This document shows, piece after piece, positions 1 to 10,000 of a stretch of 64,000 bases of DNA (its first letter is position 1; each line of letters starts with the position of its first letter). Position numbers and translations under genes: made by a program. The stretch spans positions 549,013 to 613,012 of the forward strand of contig NZ_LMPU01000008.1 in assembly GCF_001423945.1 (NCBI RefSeq), given 5' to 3'. A model generated the notes under the pieces. It was not told the origin of the DNA. It saw nothing but the letters and a program-made list of their open reading frames with translations, and did not search any database. This DNA is from Pedobacter sp. Leaf194 (GTDB lineage Bacteria; Bacteroidota; Bacteroidia; Sphingobacteriales; Sphingobacteriaceae).

Positions 1-773
1 ATTTAAAAACCGGTAAAACAGCATCAATAAATGCCGATACAATTTTTCCTACGGCGAGCATGATTAAAGTACCAATAACCTGCGGTGTTTTTAATAAAAT
101 TGAAAAAGGCGAATTGGATTATCATGCACAATTGATGTATTGTGACAGCCTCCTCTATGCCGGAGAAGATATTCTGGGCTCGTTCAAGGATAGCGAAAAA
201 ATTTCGTTGAGTAAGGTGTTGATGCTGATGATTACTACCAGCGACAATACTGCGAGCTTATGGGCGCAACTGCTTGCAGGAACGGGTACGGCAATAAACG
301 AAGTAATGGCAAACAACGGTTTAAAAGATACCCGGGTTAATTCGCGCACCCCTGGGCGAAAAGATAACCAGAAGAAATATGGCTGGGGCCAAACAACACC
401 CAAAGAAATGGCTACACTTTTAGCATTAATCAGAGATGGAAAAATGATAAACCCTGCCGCGTCAGAACGGATTTACAGAAATCTGATTAGAATTTACTGG
501 GACAGTGAGGCGCTCTCGCAGATTCCGCCAACCGTTCAGGTTGCCTCAAAATCCGGAGCCGTAGATGCTGCACGCTCTGAAGTTTGTTTAGTTAATGCCC
601 CGCACGGCGATTACGTTTTCTGTATTAACACAAAAAATCAGCAAGATATTTCATGGAATTATAGCAACGAAGGGTGGACAATGATTCGAAAACTAAGCAA
701 CCTTTTATGGAACCACTATGAGCCGAACTTTGGCTGGAAACAACCAGAAGGGATTCAGAGATACTATAAATAG
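1..773 (+). CDS. Serine hydrolase of the class A beta-lactamase fold (5' end outside window)
   Basis: The reading frame is open from base 3, so the true start lies upstream and only the C-terminal part is seen. Three active-site signatures of the penicillin-recognising serine hydrolase fold are visible: the SxxK tetrad (TASMIKVP, Ser at bases 57-59, just before the first ATG), SDN (ITTSDNTAS), and KSG (ASKSGAVDA). This makes it a beta-lactamase or D-Ala-D-Ala carboxypeptidase-like enzyme, probably periplasmic. The Glu-containing omega-loop motif typical of true class A beta-lactamases is not apparent between SDN and KSG, so a peptidoglycan or generic hydrolase role is more likely than antibiotic resistance. 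Its stop codon directly abuts the end of the convergent DUF5362 gene. Confidence 0.8.
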   Translation, partial: LKTGKTASINADTIFPTASMIKVPITCGVFNKIEKGELDYHAQLMYCDSLLYAGEDILGSFKDSEKISLSKVLMLMITTSDNTASLWAQLLAGTGTAINEVMANNGLKDTRVNSRTPGRKDNQKKYGWGQTTPKEMATLLALIRDGKMINPAASERIYRNLIRIYWDSEALSQIPPTVQVASKSGAVDAARSEVCLVNAPHGDYVFCINTKNQQDISWNYSNEGWTMIRKLSNLLWNHYEPNFGWKQPEGIQRYYK

Positions 774-1232
774 TTAACCCCTGGCCATACTTGCAGCGAA
801 AAGAAGGATAAAAAGAAAGTAACAGATCATGATAACAATTGTAAATATGCCCCAGAATTTAAACAGGGATTTCATGTTCATCATCGCGTCGTTCAAGCTT
901 TCCTGGTCGCCATATAAAACGCCTTGTTTACCCTTATTTGAAAATCTAAAGAGCAATAAACTAGGGTAAAAGTACATCAATGCCAGGATGAGGTAAACAA
1001 TGGTAACCCCGAATGCACCGGCGCCAGCCAATGGACCCAATTGCGCAACCATTGCTGGGTTAGCTGTTAAGGCAGCACCTATTCCAAAGGAACCAATTAT
1101 TAAAAAAGCAGATAAAATAAACCCAACTATCGACAAAAATCTCGCCCATTTGGCTATCTCGTAGAGGTAACTTCTCATCTCTTCGGTAACTATCAATTTA
1201 ACCTCCTGAGGCGTTTGTTCAAAATCTTCCAT
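774..1232 (-). CDS. DUF5362 family membrane protein
   Basis: A 152-residue protein with a short acidic cytosolic N-terminus followed by about three hydrophobic segments: residues 30-55 (SIVGFILSAFLIIG), 75-97 (GVTIVYLILALMYFYPSLLL) and 125-148 (FWGIFTIVIMICYFLFILLF). The layout and the FRFSNKGKQ loop before the last helix match the DUF5362 family, small Bacteroidota membrane proteins of unknown function. It is monocistronic and convergent with the serine hydrolase, with no intergenic space. The family assignment is by recognition; no catalytic residues are evident. Confidence 0.7.
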   Translation of the reverse strand: MEDFEQTPQEVKLIVTEEMRSYLYEIAKWARFLSIVGFILSAFLIIGSFGIGAALTANPAMVAQLGPLAGAGAFGVTIVYLILALMYFYPSLLLFRFSNKGKQGVLYGDQESLNDAMMNMKSLFKFWGIFTIVIMICYFLFILLFAASMARG

Positions 1233-1294
1233 GTCTGTAATCCGTAATTTTGGCTAAACTTAGATAAAATATCCATCCGCAACAAATTCCAACC

Positions 1295-1325
1295 TTTAAA
1301 TAAACATATTAAAACCTTATCTTTG
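1295..1325 (+). promoter_or_regulatory. Predicted Bacteroidota promoter for ychF
   Basis: A perfect TAnnTTTG -7 element (TATCTTTG, 1318-1325) is preceded 19 bases earlier by TTTA (1295-1298), a near match to the -33 TTTG. Transcription would begin about 1330, placing the two heptanucleotide repeats that follow almost entirely inside the 5' leader of ychF. Confidence 0.55.
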
Positions 1326-1334
1326 CCGCCTGAA

Positions 1335-1404
1335 AAAGGTGAAAGGTGAAAGGTGAAAGGTGAAAGGTGAAAGGTGAAATCGTAAATCGTAAATCGTAAA
1401 TCGT
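1335..1404 (+). repeat. Two adjacent heptanucleotide tandem repeats, (AAAGGTG)6 and (AAATCGT)4
   Basis: Bases 1335-1376 hold six perfect copies of AAAGGTG. The sequence then switches without interruption to four copies of AAATCGT (1377-1404), ending 17 bases before the ychF start codon. Both units are 7 bp long and begin with AAA. Such short-unit arrays change copy number by slipped-strand mispairing. Here they lie between a predicted promoter and the start codon, so copy number would change leader length and the presentation of the AAAGG Shine-Dalgarno-like motif. Confidence 0.95.
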
Positions 1405-1421
1405 AAAATCAAATAATTTAA

Positions 1422-2522
1422 ATGGCATTACAATGTGGTATTGTCGGCTTACCAAATGTTGGCAAATCGACACTTTTTAACTGTTTATCAAATGCAAAGG
1501 CGCAGGCGGCGAATTTTCCTTTCTGTACTATTGAGCCTAACGTTGGCGTAATTACGGTACCTGATGATAGGTTAACTAAACTTGCCGAATTGGTTAAGCC
1601 AAATAAAGTTCAGCCGAATACTATCGAAATTGTTGATATTGCAGGTCTGGTAAAAGGCGCATCAAAAGGTGAAGGTTTAGGTAACCAGTTTTTAGGGAAT
1701 ATCCGGGCTACTAATGCCATTATTCATGTTTTACGGTGCTTTGATGATGGAAATGTAATCCATGTAGACGGTTCTGTTGACCCGATTCGGGACAGGGAAA
1801 TTATTGATACTGAGCTGCAACTAAAAGATTTGGATACGGTAGATAAGCGCATTCAAAAGGTTGAAAAAATGGCTAAAACAGGTGGCGATAAAGATGCAAA
1901 GCGTACCTATGAAATTTTAACACTTGTGAAATCGCATTTAGAAAGTGGCAAATCTATACGTACTGTCGCTTTAAGTCAGGATGATTTCGATTTTATTGAA
2001 GATTTAGGCTTGCTTACTCAAAAGCCGGTAATGTATGTTTGTAACGTTGATGAAGCCTCTGTTATAACAGGAAATAAATACGTTGATTTAGTTAAAGCTA
2101 ACGTTGCAGACGAGAATGCGGAAGTGCTGGTAATATCTGCAAAAATCGAATCAGAAATTGCGGAATTGGAAAGTTATGAAGAACGTCAGGAATTTTTGGC
2201 TGATTTAGGGCTGACAGAATCTGGCGTAAATAAATTAATTCGTGCCGCGTACAAATTGTTAAACCTGTACACATACTTTACTGCGGGGGTACAAGAGGTT
2301 AGGGCTTGGACAATTACCAAAGGTTTTACCGCTCCACAAGCGGCTGGCGTAATTCACACAGATTTTGAAAAAGGATTTATCCGTGCGGAAGTTATTAAAT
2401 ACAATGACTTTGTAACGCTTGGTTCGGAAAACGCCTGTAAAGATGCTGGAAAACTTGGTGTTGAAGGAAAAACTTACGTTGTGGAAGACGGAGATATTAT
2501 GCACTTTAGGTTTAATGTATAA
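1422..2522 (+). CDS. ychF: Ribosome-associated ATPase YchF (Obg family)
   Basis: At 366 residues this is the usual length for YchF. The P-loop GLPNVGKST lies near the N-terminus, followed by the Obg-type [12 protein letters not shown] switch region. The G4 position reads NVDE rather than NKxD, the change that gives YchF its preference for ATP over GTP. The C-terminal third is the TGS domain, ending HFRFNV. YchF associates with ribosomes and influences translation and stress responses. The gene is monocistronic: a repeat-bearing leader precedes it and a strong intrinsic terminator follows within 25 bases. Confidence 0.97.
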   Translation: MALQCGIVGLPNVGKSTLFNCLSNAKAQAANFPFCTIEPNVGVITVPDDRLTKLAELVKPNKVQPNTIEIVDIAGLVKGASKGEGLGNQFLGNIRATNAIIHVLRCFDDGNVIHVDGSVDPIRDREIIDTELQLKDLDTVDKRIQKVEKMAKTGGDKDAKRTYEILTLVKSHLESGKSIRTVALSQDDFDFIEDLGLLTQKPVMYVCNVDEASVITGNKYVDLVKANVADENAEVLVISAKIESEIAELESYEERQEFLADLGLTESGVNKLIRAAYKLLNLYTYFTAGVQEVRAWTITKGFTAPQAAGVIHTDFEKGFIRAEVIKYNDFVTLGSENACKDAGKLGVEGKTYVVEDGDIMHFRFNV

Positions 2523-2543
2523 CCTGTAAAGCAATCGAAAAAG

Positions 2544-2574
2544 AAAAGCCACTCGAATGAAGTGGCTTTTTTTT
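2544..2574 (+). terminator. Intrinsic terminator of ychF
   Basis: A perfect 10-bp stem, AAAAGCCACT (2544-2553) and AGTGGCTTTT (2561-2570), with a 7-base loop, runs into a continuous T tract on the plus strand. It lies 22 bases after the ychF stop. Confidence 0.92.
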
Positions 2575-2619
2575 ATGTGTAAATTTTTTGAGGCTGTAGC
2601 CCATTAAAATTTTAAAACA

Positions 2620-3231
2620 TTAAACTTCGAGGCCGTAGGCCGCCAATTGAGCTTTGGTATCTTCGTAAGTGCTATGATGAATACCTTTTAAACCCAAACC
2701 TTCTGCAACCTGTACAAACAGCATCCTGTCATCAATATATAAACTTGTAGCTACATCGCTTTGCGAAATATCAATTGCTACTTTGAAAATATCAGCATCC
2801 GGTTTCCGGAAATGAACAAAACTGGATGAAACGAAGAAATCGACAAACTCGTTAAGCTTAAAAGTGTTAATCCTGTATTGATTTAGCTCCCGCCCTTCGT
2901 TACTAATTACTGCAACTTTTAGGTGATACTTCTGCTTAAGGTCGCAAATTAGTGCAATCATATCGTTGTAAGGCAATGATTTTTTAAACATAAATCCCTT
3001 AAAATCATCGTAAGAGAACGAACGTTCCTCGAAAAAAACAATTCTTTCGAGATATTCATCGAGTGTTAATTTTCCAACTTCATAAGTATCAAACGTAAGG
3101 TGATGGCGTTCTTCTAAATCTACAGAATCGAGGTTAAATAAAACCGCTGCCTCGCCCCTCGCCTTTCTGTCCCAACCATTGGTAAGTAAAACACCGCCTA
3201 TATCGGTAAATAATGTGGTAATCTTTTGCAT
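2620..3231 (-). CDS. HAD-superfamily phosphatase (HAD-IA, YihX-like)
   Basis: A 203-residue haloacid dehalogenase-fold hydrolase. Motif I is TDIGGVLL, with the nucleophilic Asp followed two residues later by Gly, as in the YihX and epoxide-hydrolase N-terminal phosphatase group. Motif II is VISNEG, motif III RKPDADIF and motif IV YIDDR. Between motifs I and II lies a helical cap consistent with subclass IA. The likely substrate is a small phosphorylated metabolite, which the sequence cannot specify. The gene starts 11 bases after mgtE on the same strand, so the two are probably cotranscribed. Confidence 0.85.
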   Translation of the reverse strand: MQKITTLFTDIGGVLLTNGWDRKARGEAAVLFNLDSVDLEERHHLTFDTYEVGKLTLDEYLERIVFFEERSFSYDDFKGFMFKKSLPYNDMIALICDLKQKYHLKVAVISNEGRELNQYRINTFKLNEFVDFFVSSSFVHFRKPDADIFKVAIDISQSDVATSLYIDDRMLFVQVAEGLGLKGIHHSTYEDTKAQLAAYGLEV

Positions 3232-3242
3232 AAAATAAAACC

Positions 3243-4619
3243 TTAAAGTAAAACGCCTTTTAAAAATAATACAGCAAAACTGAAGTAAATAATCAATCCG
3301 GTTACATCAACCAGGGTTGCAACAAACGGAGCAGAAGAAGTTGCAGGGTCGGCACCTAGTTTTTTAAGCAAAACAGGCAGCATTGAACCACTTAAAGAGC
3401 CCCACAATACGACAAAAACCAACGATACACTTATTGTAGCGGCTATCAAAATCCAATGTTCACCGTAAACGTTTGGGGCGGCAACATGCCACACCAGAAT
3501 GCGCAAGAAACCGATTAAACCCAGACACAAACCCAGTAAAAAGCCGGATATTATTTCCCTACGCATAACAAGCCACCAATCTTTAATCGTAACTTCTCCT
3601 AAAGCCATCGCCTGGATTATTAAGGTAGAAGCCTGCGAGCCGCTATTACCTCCGCAAGAAATTATGAGCGGAATAAAAAGCGCCAACACGGTTGCCTTGT
3701 GTATTTGACCTTCGAAAAACCCCATTGCCGTGGCAGTAAGCATTTCTCCAATCATTAAAATTGCAAGCCAACCCACGCGTTTTTTTACCAGATTAAAGAT
3801 GGTTGTATCCAGGTAAGGCTCATCGAGCGCTTCCGTACCACCAATTTTATGCATATCCTCGGTATACTCCTCGTTTGCAATCCACAAAATATCATCAACG
3901 GTTACGATACCCAATAGAATGTTGTTTTCATCAACCACTGGTAAAGCCACCCGATTATTCATTCTAAAGATATTGATGGCATCTTCCTGCGGGTCGTTGG
4001 CTTTTAACGCAATAAAACGTTTATCGGTTAACTCGCCAATAATTGCATCAGGGTCTGCCAGCAAAACCTCTCTAATCCTGATGTCATCCAGCAGGGTACC
4101 ATCTTTATCAATTACGTAAACAACATCAATCGTTTCAGAGTTTTTTCCATACCGCCTTATATGCGACAGCACACGAGAAATGGTCCATTCAGGCTTTACA
4201 GCGATGTAATCTGGCGTCATTAACCGCCCAATACTGTCTTCTTTATAACCTAAAAGTGCCAAAGATTCTTTGCGTTCTTCAGGAGGAAGGAGCGTGATCA
4301 TCTTCTTCACTACGTCACCCTTCAATTCACTAAAAAGTGCTGTACGGTCATCAGGTGGCAAATCTTTTATAATTTGATTCAGCTTATTACCCGAAAGTTT
4401 TTTTATTATACGTTCCTGCGTAGGAAAATCCAGAATCCTGAATACATTAACCGCCCGGTTTAAGGAGATTGTTTCTATGAATTTAGCGGCACATTGCGGA
4501 AGTTCGTCTATTAGTTGCTCTACATCCGAGATATTCAGTTCGTCCAGATAACGCTTTAACGCCTTATCATCTTCTTTATCAAGTAGTTCCTGAATCTCTT
4601 CTACAACCAATTCTTCCAT
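3243..4619 (-). CDS. mgtE: Magnesium transporter MgtE
   Basis: A 458-residue Mg2+ channel of the inner membrane. Residues 1-120 are the MgtE N-domain (superhelix with PPDDRTALFSEL and LLPPEERKESL). Residues 125-250 are a pair of CBS domains (IGRLMTPDYIAVKPEWTI; VVDENNILLGIVTVDDIL). About five transmembrane helices follow in residues 275-458, including the pore-region sequence CGGNSGSQASTLIIQAMALGE characteristic of the family. I start at the ATG whose complement is 4617-4619; the longer frame would begin with TTG two codons upstream. Mg2+ bound between the N and CBS domains gates the channel in the family. Confidence 0.96.
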   Translation of the reverse strand: MEELVVEEIQELLDKEDDKALKRYLDELNISDVEQLIDELPQCAAKFIETISLNRAVNVFRILDFPTQERIIKKLSGNKLNQIIKDLPPDDRTALFSELKGDVVKKMITLLPPEERKESLALLGYKEDSIGRLMTPDYIAVKPEWTISRVLSHIRRYGKNSETIDVVYVIDKDGTLLDDIRIREVLLADPDAIIGELTDKRFIALKANDPQEDAINIFRMNNRVALPVVDENNILLGIVTVDDILWIANEEYTEDMHKIGGTEALDEPYLDTTIFNLVKKRVGWLAILMIGEMLTATAMGFFEGQIHKATVLALFIPLIISCGGNSGSQASTLIIQAMALGEVTIKDWWLVMRREIISGFLLGLCLGLIGFLRILVWHVAAPNVYGEHWILIAATISVSLVFVVLWGSLSGSMLPVLLKKLGADPATSSAPFVATLVDVTGLIIYFSFAVLFLKGVLL

Positions 4620-4931
4620 AAACAACCAATTTTTATTACATGCCTAAACCTCTGTAAACGGTTCGCAAAGGTGCGTTTTTATTTTTTAAAAAGCCAATTT
4701 TCCCAACTTTTGAAACTGTTTTTAATGAAGCAAATAACAGGTTGCTTTAGTTTCAATTAATTAATTTTTTTATTTTGATTGAGCGTAAATTTTAAACGGT
4801 TAGGCAGGCTACAAAGCCTTGCCTGCGGTAGTGCCGTTTGTGTAAGTACGAAAAATTAGAAGAATTTCTCCGAGTGTCTTAGCTGGTTTATGAAAAAACC
4901 GGTTCAAGTCTATTCCGGGCATTTAAAAAAG
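4620..4931. other. Intergenic stretch between mgtE and tRNA-Arg with a nested inverted repeat
   Basis: No coding sequence is evident. An outer inverted repeat AAACGG (4794-4799) and CCGTTT (4834-4839) encloses an inner one, AGGCAGGCT (4802-4810) and AGCCTTGCCT (4815-4824), with one bulged base. Together they could fold as a 46-nt bipartite hairpin on either strand. It would lie in the mgtE leader if that transcript begins upstream. No T tract follows, so it does not look like a standard terminator. No TAnnTTTG box was found for mgtE. Confidence 0.5.
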
Positions 4932-5003
4932 TGTTCCCAGAGGGATTCGAACCCCCATCGGTGGTACCGGAAACCACAATTCTATCCATTGAACTATGGG
5001 AAC
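4932..5003 (-). tRNA. tRNA-Arg (anticodon CCG)
   Basis: The minus strand folds as a 72-nt tRNA. The acceptor arm is GTTCCCA pairing TGGGAAC with discriminator A, the anticodon stem is GTGGT/ACCAC with loop TTCCGGT (anticodon CCG, decoding CGG), and the T loop is TTCGAAT. The 3' CCA is not encoded and would be added after transcription. Confidence 0.95.
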
Positions 5004-5012
5004 AATCAGCGG

Positions 5013-5044
5013 CAAATATAGAACTTTACAACAAGAAAATTCAA
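5013..5044 (-). promoter_or_regulatory. Predicted promoter for tRNA-Arg
   Basis: On the minus strand TATATTTG (5013-5020) matches TAnnTTTG exactly. A TTG (5042-5044) lies about 21 bases upstream at the -33 position. Initiation would fall just before the tRNA 5' end at 5003. Confidence 0.55.
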
Positions 5045-5169
5045 TTTAGCGTGTTAATATGTAAAGAAAATTAAAGCGCCGCTTTATTACACTTTTATCC
5101 AGCTTGTTAAGTATTCTAAAGGCAAAGCCTCACAAAAAAATGTCTTTCTACTGTCGAACTTTGACCATT

Positions 5170-5177
5170 TAATTTTG
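5170..5177 (+). promoter_or_regulatory. Predicted -7 element for treZ-treY/malQ
   Basis: TAATTTTG matches the Bacteroidota -7 consensus TAnnTTTG exactly and lies 26 bases before the treZ ATG. The -33 region is weak (TTTC at 5145-5148, 21 bases away). Confidence 0.45.
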
Positions 5178-5203
5178 TTGTCTTTTTAAAACCTGAAATA
5201 TCA

Positions 5204-7051
5204 ATGCAGATAGATTTACTTAGAAGGAAAATTGGTTTAAACTTTAATGATGGCTTCGCTGAGGTTTGGCTTTGGGCCCCTAATGCGAATAAGGTTAATA
5301 TTTGCATTCAAAAAACCGAACATCGCCTGGATATGCTAGCGAAAGAATATGGTTATTGGTATTTAAAGACAGAGCAAATCCGGCCTTTCGATGCGTACAG
5401 TTTTGAACTTGAGAGCAACACTGATGCGGATAATGCTAAACTAAAGCGTGCTGACCCCGCCTCGATATATCAACATGATGGAATTTTCGGAGACTCTACA
5501 GCCTTCGATTTGGGCCGGTTTGAATGGACAGACCAGAATTGGAAGCCGATAGCGGTAAAAGACTATATTATTTATGAGATTCACACCGGCACTTTTACGC
5601 CTGAGGGCGATTTTGAATCGGTTATAAACAAACTTGATTACCTTTTAGAATTAGGAATAACTGCCATTGAAATTATGCCTGTAAGCCAGTTTTCTGGCAA
5701 CAGAAACTGGGGTTACGATGGGGTTTTTCCTTTCGCTGTACAAAATACATATGGCGGCCCGCAACAGTTACAGAAACTGGTAAACGCTTGCCATAACAAA
5801 GGCCTTGCGGTTATTTTGGATGTTGTTTATAACCATGTTGGTCCCGAAGGAAATTACTTTAATGATTTTGGAGCCTATTTCACCGAAAAGTACAATACAC
5901 CCTGGGGCAATGCAATAAACTTTGATGACGCCTATTGCGATGGCGTCAGAACATTTTTTATTGAGAATGCGCTGATGTGGTTTCGTGATTTTCATATCGA
6001 TGCACTTAGACTCGACGCCGTTCATGCGATAAAAGACTTCAGTCCGAAACATATCCTGGCAGAGCTAAAGCAACACGTAGATAAACTTGCTACAGAAAAC
6101 AACCGGCCTTACCACTTAATGGTTGAGCTCGATTTAAATGATAACCGCTACATCAACTCGCAGCAACAGGGCGGCTATGGCATGGACGCCCAATGGATAG
6201 ATGAGTTTCACCATACCCTGCGGGTGGCCGCCGGACAAGAGAAAACAGGTTACTACGCTGATTTTAATGGTATTGAAGATTTAGCAAAAGCCTACAATGA
6301 TGCCTATGTGTACAACGGCCAGTATTCGGAACATCGTAAAAAAAAGTTTGGGGTGGAAACTGAAAACCCCGGCGAACAGTTTATCGTGTTTTCACAAAAC
6401 CATGACCATGTTGGCAACAGGATGCTTGGCGAAAGAACATCGACACTCGTAAGTTTTGAGATGTTGAAAGTTATGGCCGGTGCAGTGCTTTGTGCACCCT
6501 ATTTACCTTTAATTTTTATGGGCGAAGAATGGGCGGAAACTAATCCCTTCCAGTTTTTTATCAGCCACAGCGATGAGGAACTTGTTGAAGCAGTAAGAAA
6601 GGGACGTAAAGCTGAGTTTTCGGCTTTCCATATTGAAGGTGAAGCGCCTGACCCACAAGATGAGGCTACCTTTAACCGTTCGAAGCTGGATTGGAATAAA
6701 GCAGCTACCGGCATGCATAAGACAATGCTCGCCTATTACAAAACCCTTATTCGATTAAGAAAAGAAAACGCGGCGTTTAATGATTTGAATCGGAAAAACA
6801 CGCAGGCCAGAGCAATTACCGATAAAAATACCTTGTTTCTTACACGCTCGAGCGAGGAACAAATTATTATTTGCCTTTTAAATTTTTCAAAAAATCAGCA
6901 AAATCTACAATTAAACTTGCCAGGCAATATGTCGATTTTGCTAAATTCTGCCACTACAGAATTTGGTGGACCGCAGCCTACAGCAAATGCTATTCAACAC
7001 AACGGCGAAATCAGCATCGCTCCTGAATCTATTTTAATTTTTTCCAACTAA
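5204..7051 (+). CDS. treZ: Malto-oligosyltrehalose trehalohydrolase
   Basis: A 615-residue GH13 enzyme that releases trehalose from the maltooligosyltrehalose made by TreY. Residues 1-100 form the N-terminal beta-sandwich (VWLWAPNANKVNICI). The barrel starts at DYIIYEIHTGTFTPEGDF, and conserved regions follow in order: DVVYNHVGPEGNY, the nucleophile region FHIDALRLDAVHAI, the acid region LMVELDLND and SQNHDHVGNR. MGEEWAETNPFQFF is typical of TreZ. There is no signal peptide, so it is cytosolic. It is first in a two-gene operon: its TAA directly precedes the ATG of the fusion gene, suggesting translational coupling. Confidence 0.95.
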   Translation: MQIDLLRRKIGLNFNDGFAEVWLWAPNANKVNICIQKTEHRLDMLAKEYGYWYLKTEQIRPFDAYSFELESNTDADNAKLKRADPASIYQHDGIFGDSTAFDLGRFEWTDQNWKPIAVKDYIIYEIHTGTFTPEGDFESVINKLDYLLELGITAIEIMPVSQFSGNRNWGYDGVFPFAVQNTYGGPQQLQKLVNACHNKGLAVILDVVYNHVGPEGNYFNDFGAYFTEKYNTPWGNAINFDDAYCDGVRTFFIENALMWFRDFHIDALRLDAVHAIKDFSPKHILAELKQHVDKLATENNRPYHLMVELDLNDNRYINSQQQGGYGMDAQWIDEFHHTLRVAAGQEKTGYYADFNGIEDLAKAYNDAYVYNGQYSEHRKKKFGVETENPGEQFIVFSQNHDHVGNRMLGERTSTLVSFEMLKVMAGAVLCAPYLPLIFMGEEWAETNPFQFFISHSDEELVEAVRKGRKAEFSAFHIEGEAPDPQDEATFNRSKLDWNKAATGMHKTMLAYYKTLIRLRKENAAFNDLNRKNTQARAITDKNTLFLTRSSEEQIIICLLNFSKNQQNLQLNLPGNMSILLNSATTEFGGPQPTANAIQHNGEISIAPESILIFSN

Positions 7052-10000
7052 ATGAATAATCCAGTTTCAACCTACCGCATACAGTTTCACAAAGATTTTA
7101 ATTTCGATGACTTCGAAAAAATCATTCCCTATTTAATAGATTTGGGCGTTGATACGGTTTATGCTTCTCCGATTTTTGAAGCAATGCCCGGAAGCACACA
7201 CGGCTATGACGTGGTGAACCCACTACGGATAAATCCGGAAATTGGCACCGAAAGCCAGCTTTTGGCCATTTCTGAAAGGCTTAAACAAGCTGGAATAAAA
7301 TGGCTCCAGGACATTGTTCCAAACCATATGGCTTTCCATGATGCTAACAAATGGCTTATGGATGTTTTGGAAAAAGGTGAGCAATCTGATTATGCTGCTT
7401 TCTTCGACATTGATTTCCGGCAGGCAGACGCCCGGTTAATGGTGCCATTTTTAGGCGAAGATTTAGAGGATGCGATTGATAATAAATCGATTCAACTGAA
7501 AGAAATTGAAGGAAAATTCTTTCTCGCAACTGCTGATTCTAATTGGCCTGTTAATCTCGAAACAGCAATAAAATTATCAAACGAAAACCTGGCCGAAAGA
7601 AATAACCAGCCAGGGTTTATAAAAGAAATTGCCAATGCCCAGCATTACCGGCTTTGCAATTGGCAGGAAACAAATTCGAGGATAAATTACCGAAGGTTTT
7701 TTACGGTAAACAGCTTAATTTGTTTGAATATTCAAAATCCTGAAGTATTTGCAACCTACCATAAATACATCTTCGAACTGGTTGATAAAGGAGTTTTCCA
7801 GGGACTTAGAATAGACCATATCGACGGCCTTTACGACCCAAAAGAATACCTGGGTAGACTAAGAGAGGCGGTTGGAGATGACGTTTATATTGTAATAGAG
7901 AAAATCCTCGAAGCAGGAGAAAGCCTGCCAACAGACTGGAAGATACAGGGAACAACCGGCTATGATTTTCTCTCGATGGTTAATAACCTATTTACCAACA
8001 AGAAATCGGAGCAGGAATTTAATAACCTGTACGACGATGTTATTGGCAAAAAACTTGACGCCGAAACGCTGACCCGTGAGAAAAAAACTGCCATTTTATG
8101 GAAGCACATGCTTGGCGAGCTGAATAATTTATGTGAACTCTTTACATTATCTAAATTAATTGAGGCTGAGCGATTTACGGCTGAAGAACTAAAACTTGGG
8201 CTAGCGGAATTTTTAATCGAAATGCCTGTTTACCGCTATTATGACTACGTTTTCCCTTTAAAAGGAACCAAATTAAGTAAAGTGGAAGCCCTGATTATTC
8301 CGGTAATTGAAAATGAGAAGACGACAGCAATAGGCGACATCTTGTATGAAGTATTTATAAAAAATCCGCCGCTGGCAGATAAAAGTTATAATGAAAGGCT
8401 GGGGCTTTTTTATAAACGATGTATGCAGTTTACCGGCCCGCTTATGGCGAAAGGCGTAGAGGATACATTGATGTTTACTTACAATCGCTTTGTTGGGCAT
8501 GCAGAGGTTGGCGATGCTCCCGATGCTTTTGGCCTCTCGGTTGCTGAATTCCATGCTGAGATGGTCGAGCGGCAAGACAAATGGAACTTAAGTATGAATG
8601 CCAGTTCAACGCATGATACAAAAAAGGGCGAAGACGTAAGAGCCAGGTTAAACGTCTTGACTGATATTCCTGACCGATGGGTAAATTTCGTAAAAACAGT
8701 TCAGGAATCGGTAGAAAGACTACAAGTTAACCACCCCTCTTTTAAGTGGTTACATAAAAACGACGTTTATTTTATTCTCCAAAATCTTGTTGGGGCGCTC
8801 CCATTTCCCGGAACCGGCGATGATGATATTGAAAGCAGGCTGCAGGCTTTTATTGAAAAGGCATTGAGAGAAGCTAAAAAAAGATCGGATTGGGCCGAGC
8901 CAGATGAAGCCTATGAGGGTGACATGAAAGATTTTGTTTTAAAACTTTTAAATAAAAATAAAAACGGCCAGAACATTATAGAGCGCTTCGTTGCCGATAT
9001 CGCCGACTTCGCCATAATTAATAGCCTGGCTCAAACGCTGCTGAAATTTACCTGCCCCGGCATACCCGATGTTTATCAGGGTACTGAACTTTGGGATCTT
9101 AGCTTAGTAGATCCAGACAACAGGCGACCGGTAGATTATAACCTGCGTGTTGAACAACTTCAATCGATTAAAACAGAAAAAGATCTGGAAAACAGTTGGA
9201 ACGAAAGATTTTCGGGAAAGATTAAATTGTTTTTAACCAGCAAATTATTGCGCATTAGAGCTGCTGAAAGAGCACTATTTGATACCGGGACGTACATCCC
9301 TCTGGCTACGAAGGGAAAGTATGCGGGCAACATTTTCGCATTCGCGAAGCAGCTAAAAGATAATTGGGTAATAGTAGCTGCGCCTCTAGGCATCGCAAAA
9401 TTAGCTGATGAGCAAAATGTTGCTGCAGAAAAAGTTGAATGGTACGACACCAGAATCGTTTTGCCTAATATTGCGCCTCAAGGCTGGGAAAATTTAATTA
9501 CCGGCGAGCAAGGTTTCAGGGATATCAATCAAGGTGGGCTGTTGGTAAGCGAATTATTTGCCGACTTACCCGTTGCGGTTATAAAGTTGCTGCCCAAGAA
9601 ACATTCGCGGTCGGCTGGGGTGTTAATGCACATAACATCGTTGCCATCTGCTTTTGGTATTGGCGACCTCGGGCCCGGTGCGAAGAAATTTGTTGATTTT
9701 CTTTATAATTCTAATCAGCGGTATTGGCAGATATTACCATTAAACCCTACCAAAAAAGAAAATGGACATTCGCCATATTCCAGTAACTCTGCATTTGCTG
9801 GTAACTTTTTGATGATTAGTCCGCAGGCATTAATTAATGACGGACTTTTAACAGAAAGCGATTGCGACGCAGAGCACGTGGAGGCTACAGATTCCGTCGA
9901 CTTTACAATTGCAGAAGCTTTAAAAGACAGGTTGTTGAAAAAAGCTTTCTCAAATTTCAAAAACATAAAAAATGATGTTCTTGACAGGGAATTTAAATCG

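Noticed and set aside
60..773. Beta-lactamase resistance gene
   Set aside because: SxxK, SDN and KSG are present but the omega-loop Glu motif is not, so resistance is not supported.
1335..1404. Possible CRISPR array or clustered regulator sites
   Set aside because: The units are 7 bp and contiguous without spacers; they are simple tandem repeats.
2620..3231. HAD protein lacking the second motif-I Asp, suggesting a broken enzyme
   Set aside because: The D-x-G-G form is normal for the YihX-type branch and motifs II-IV are intact.
4620..4931. Magnesium riboswitch upstream of mgtE
   Set aside because: No known Mg2+ riboswitch core could be recognised; only a simple nested hairpin is visible.
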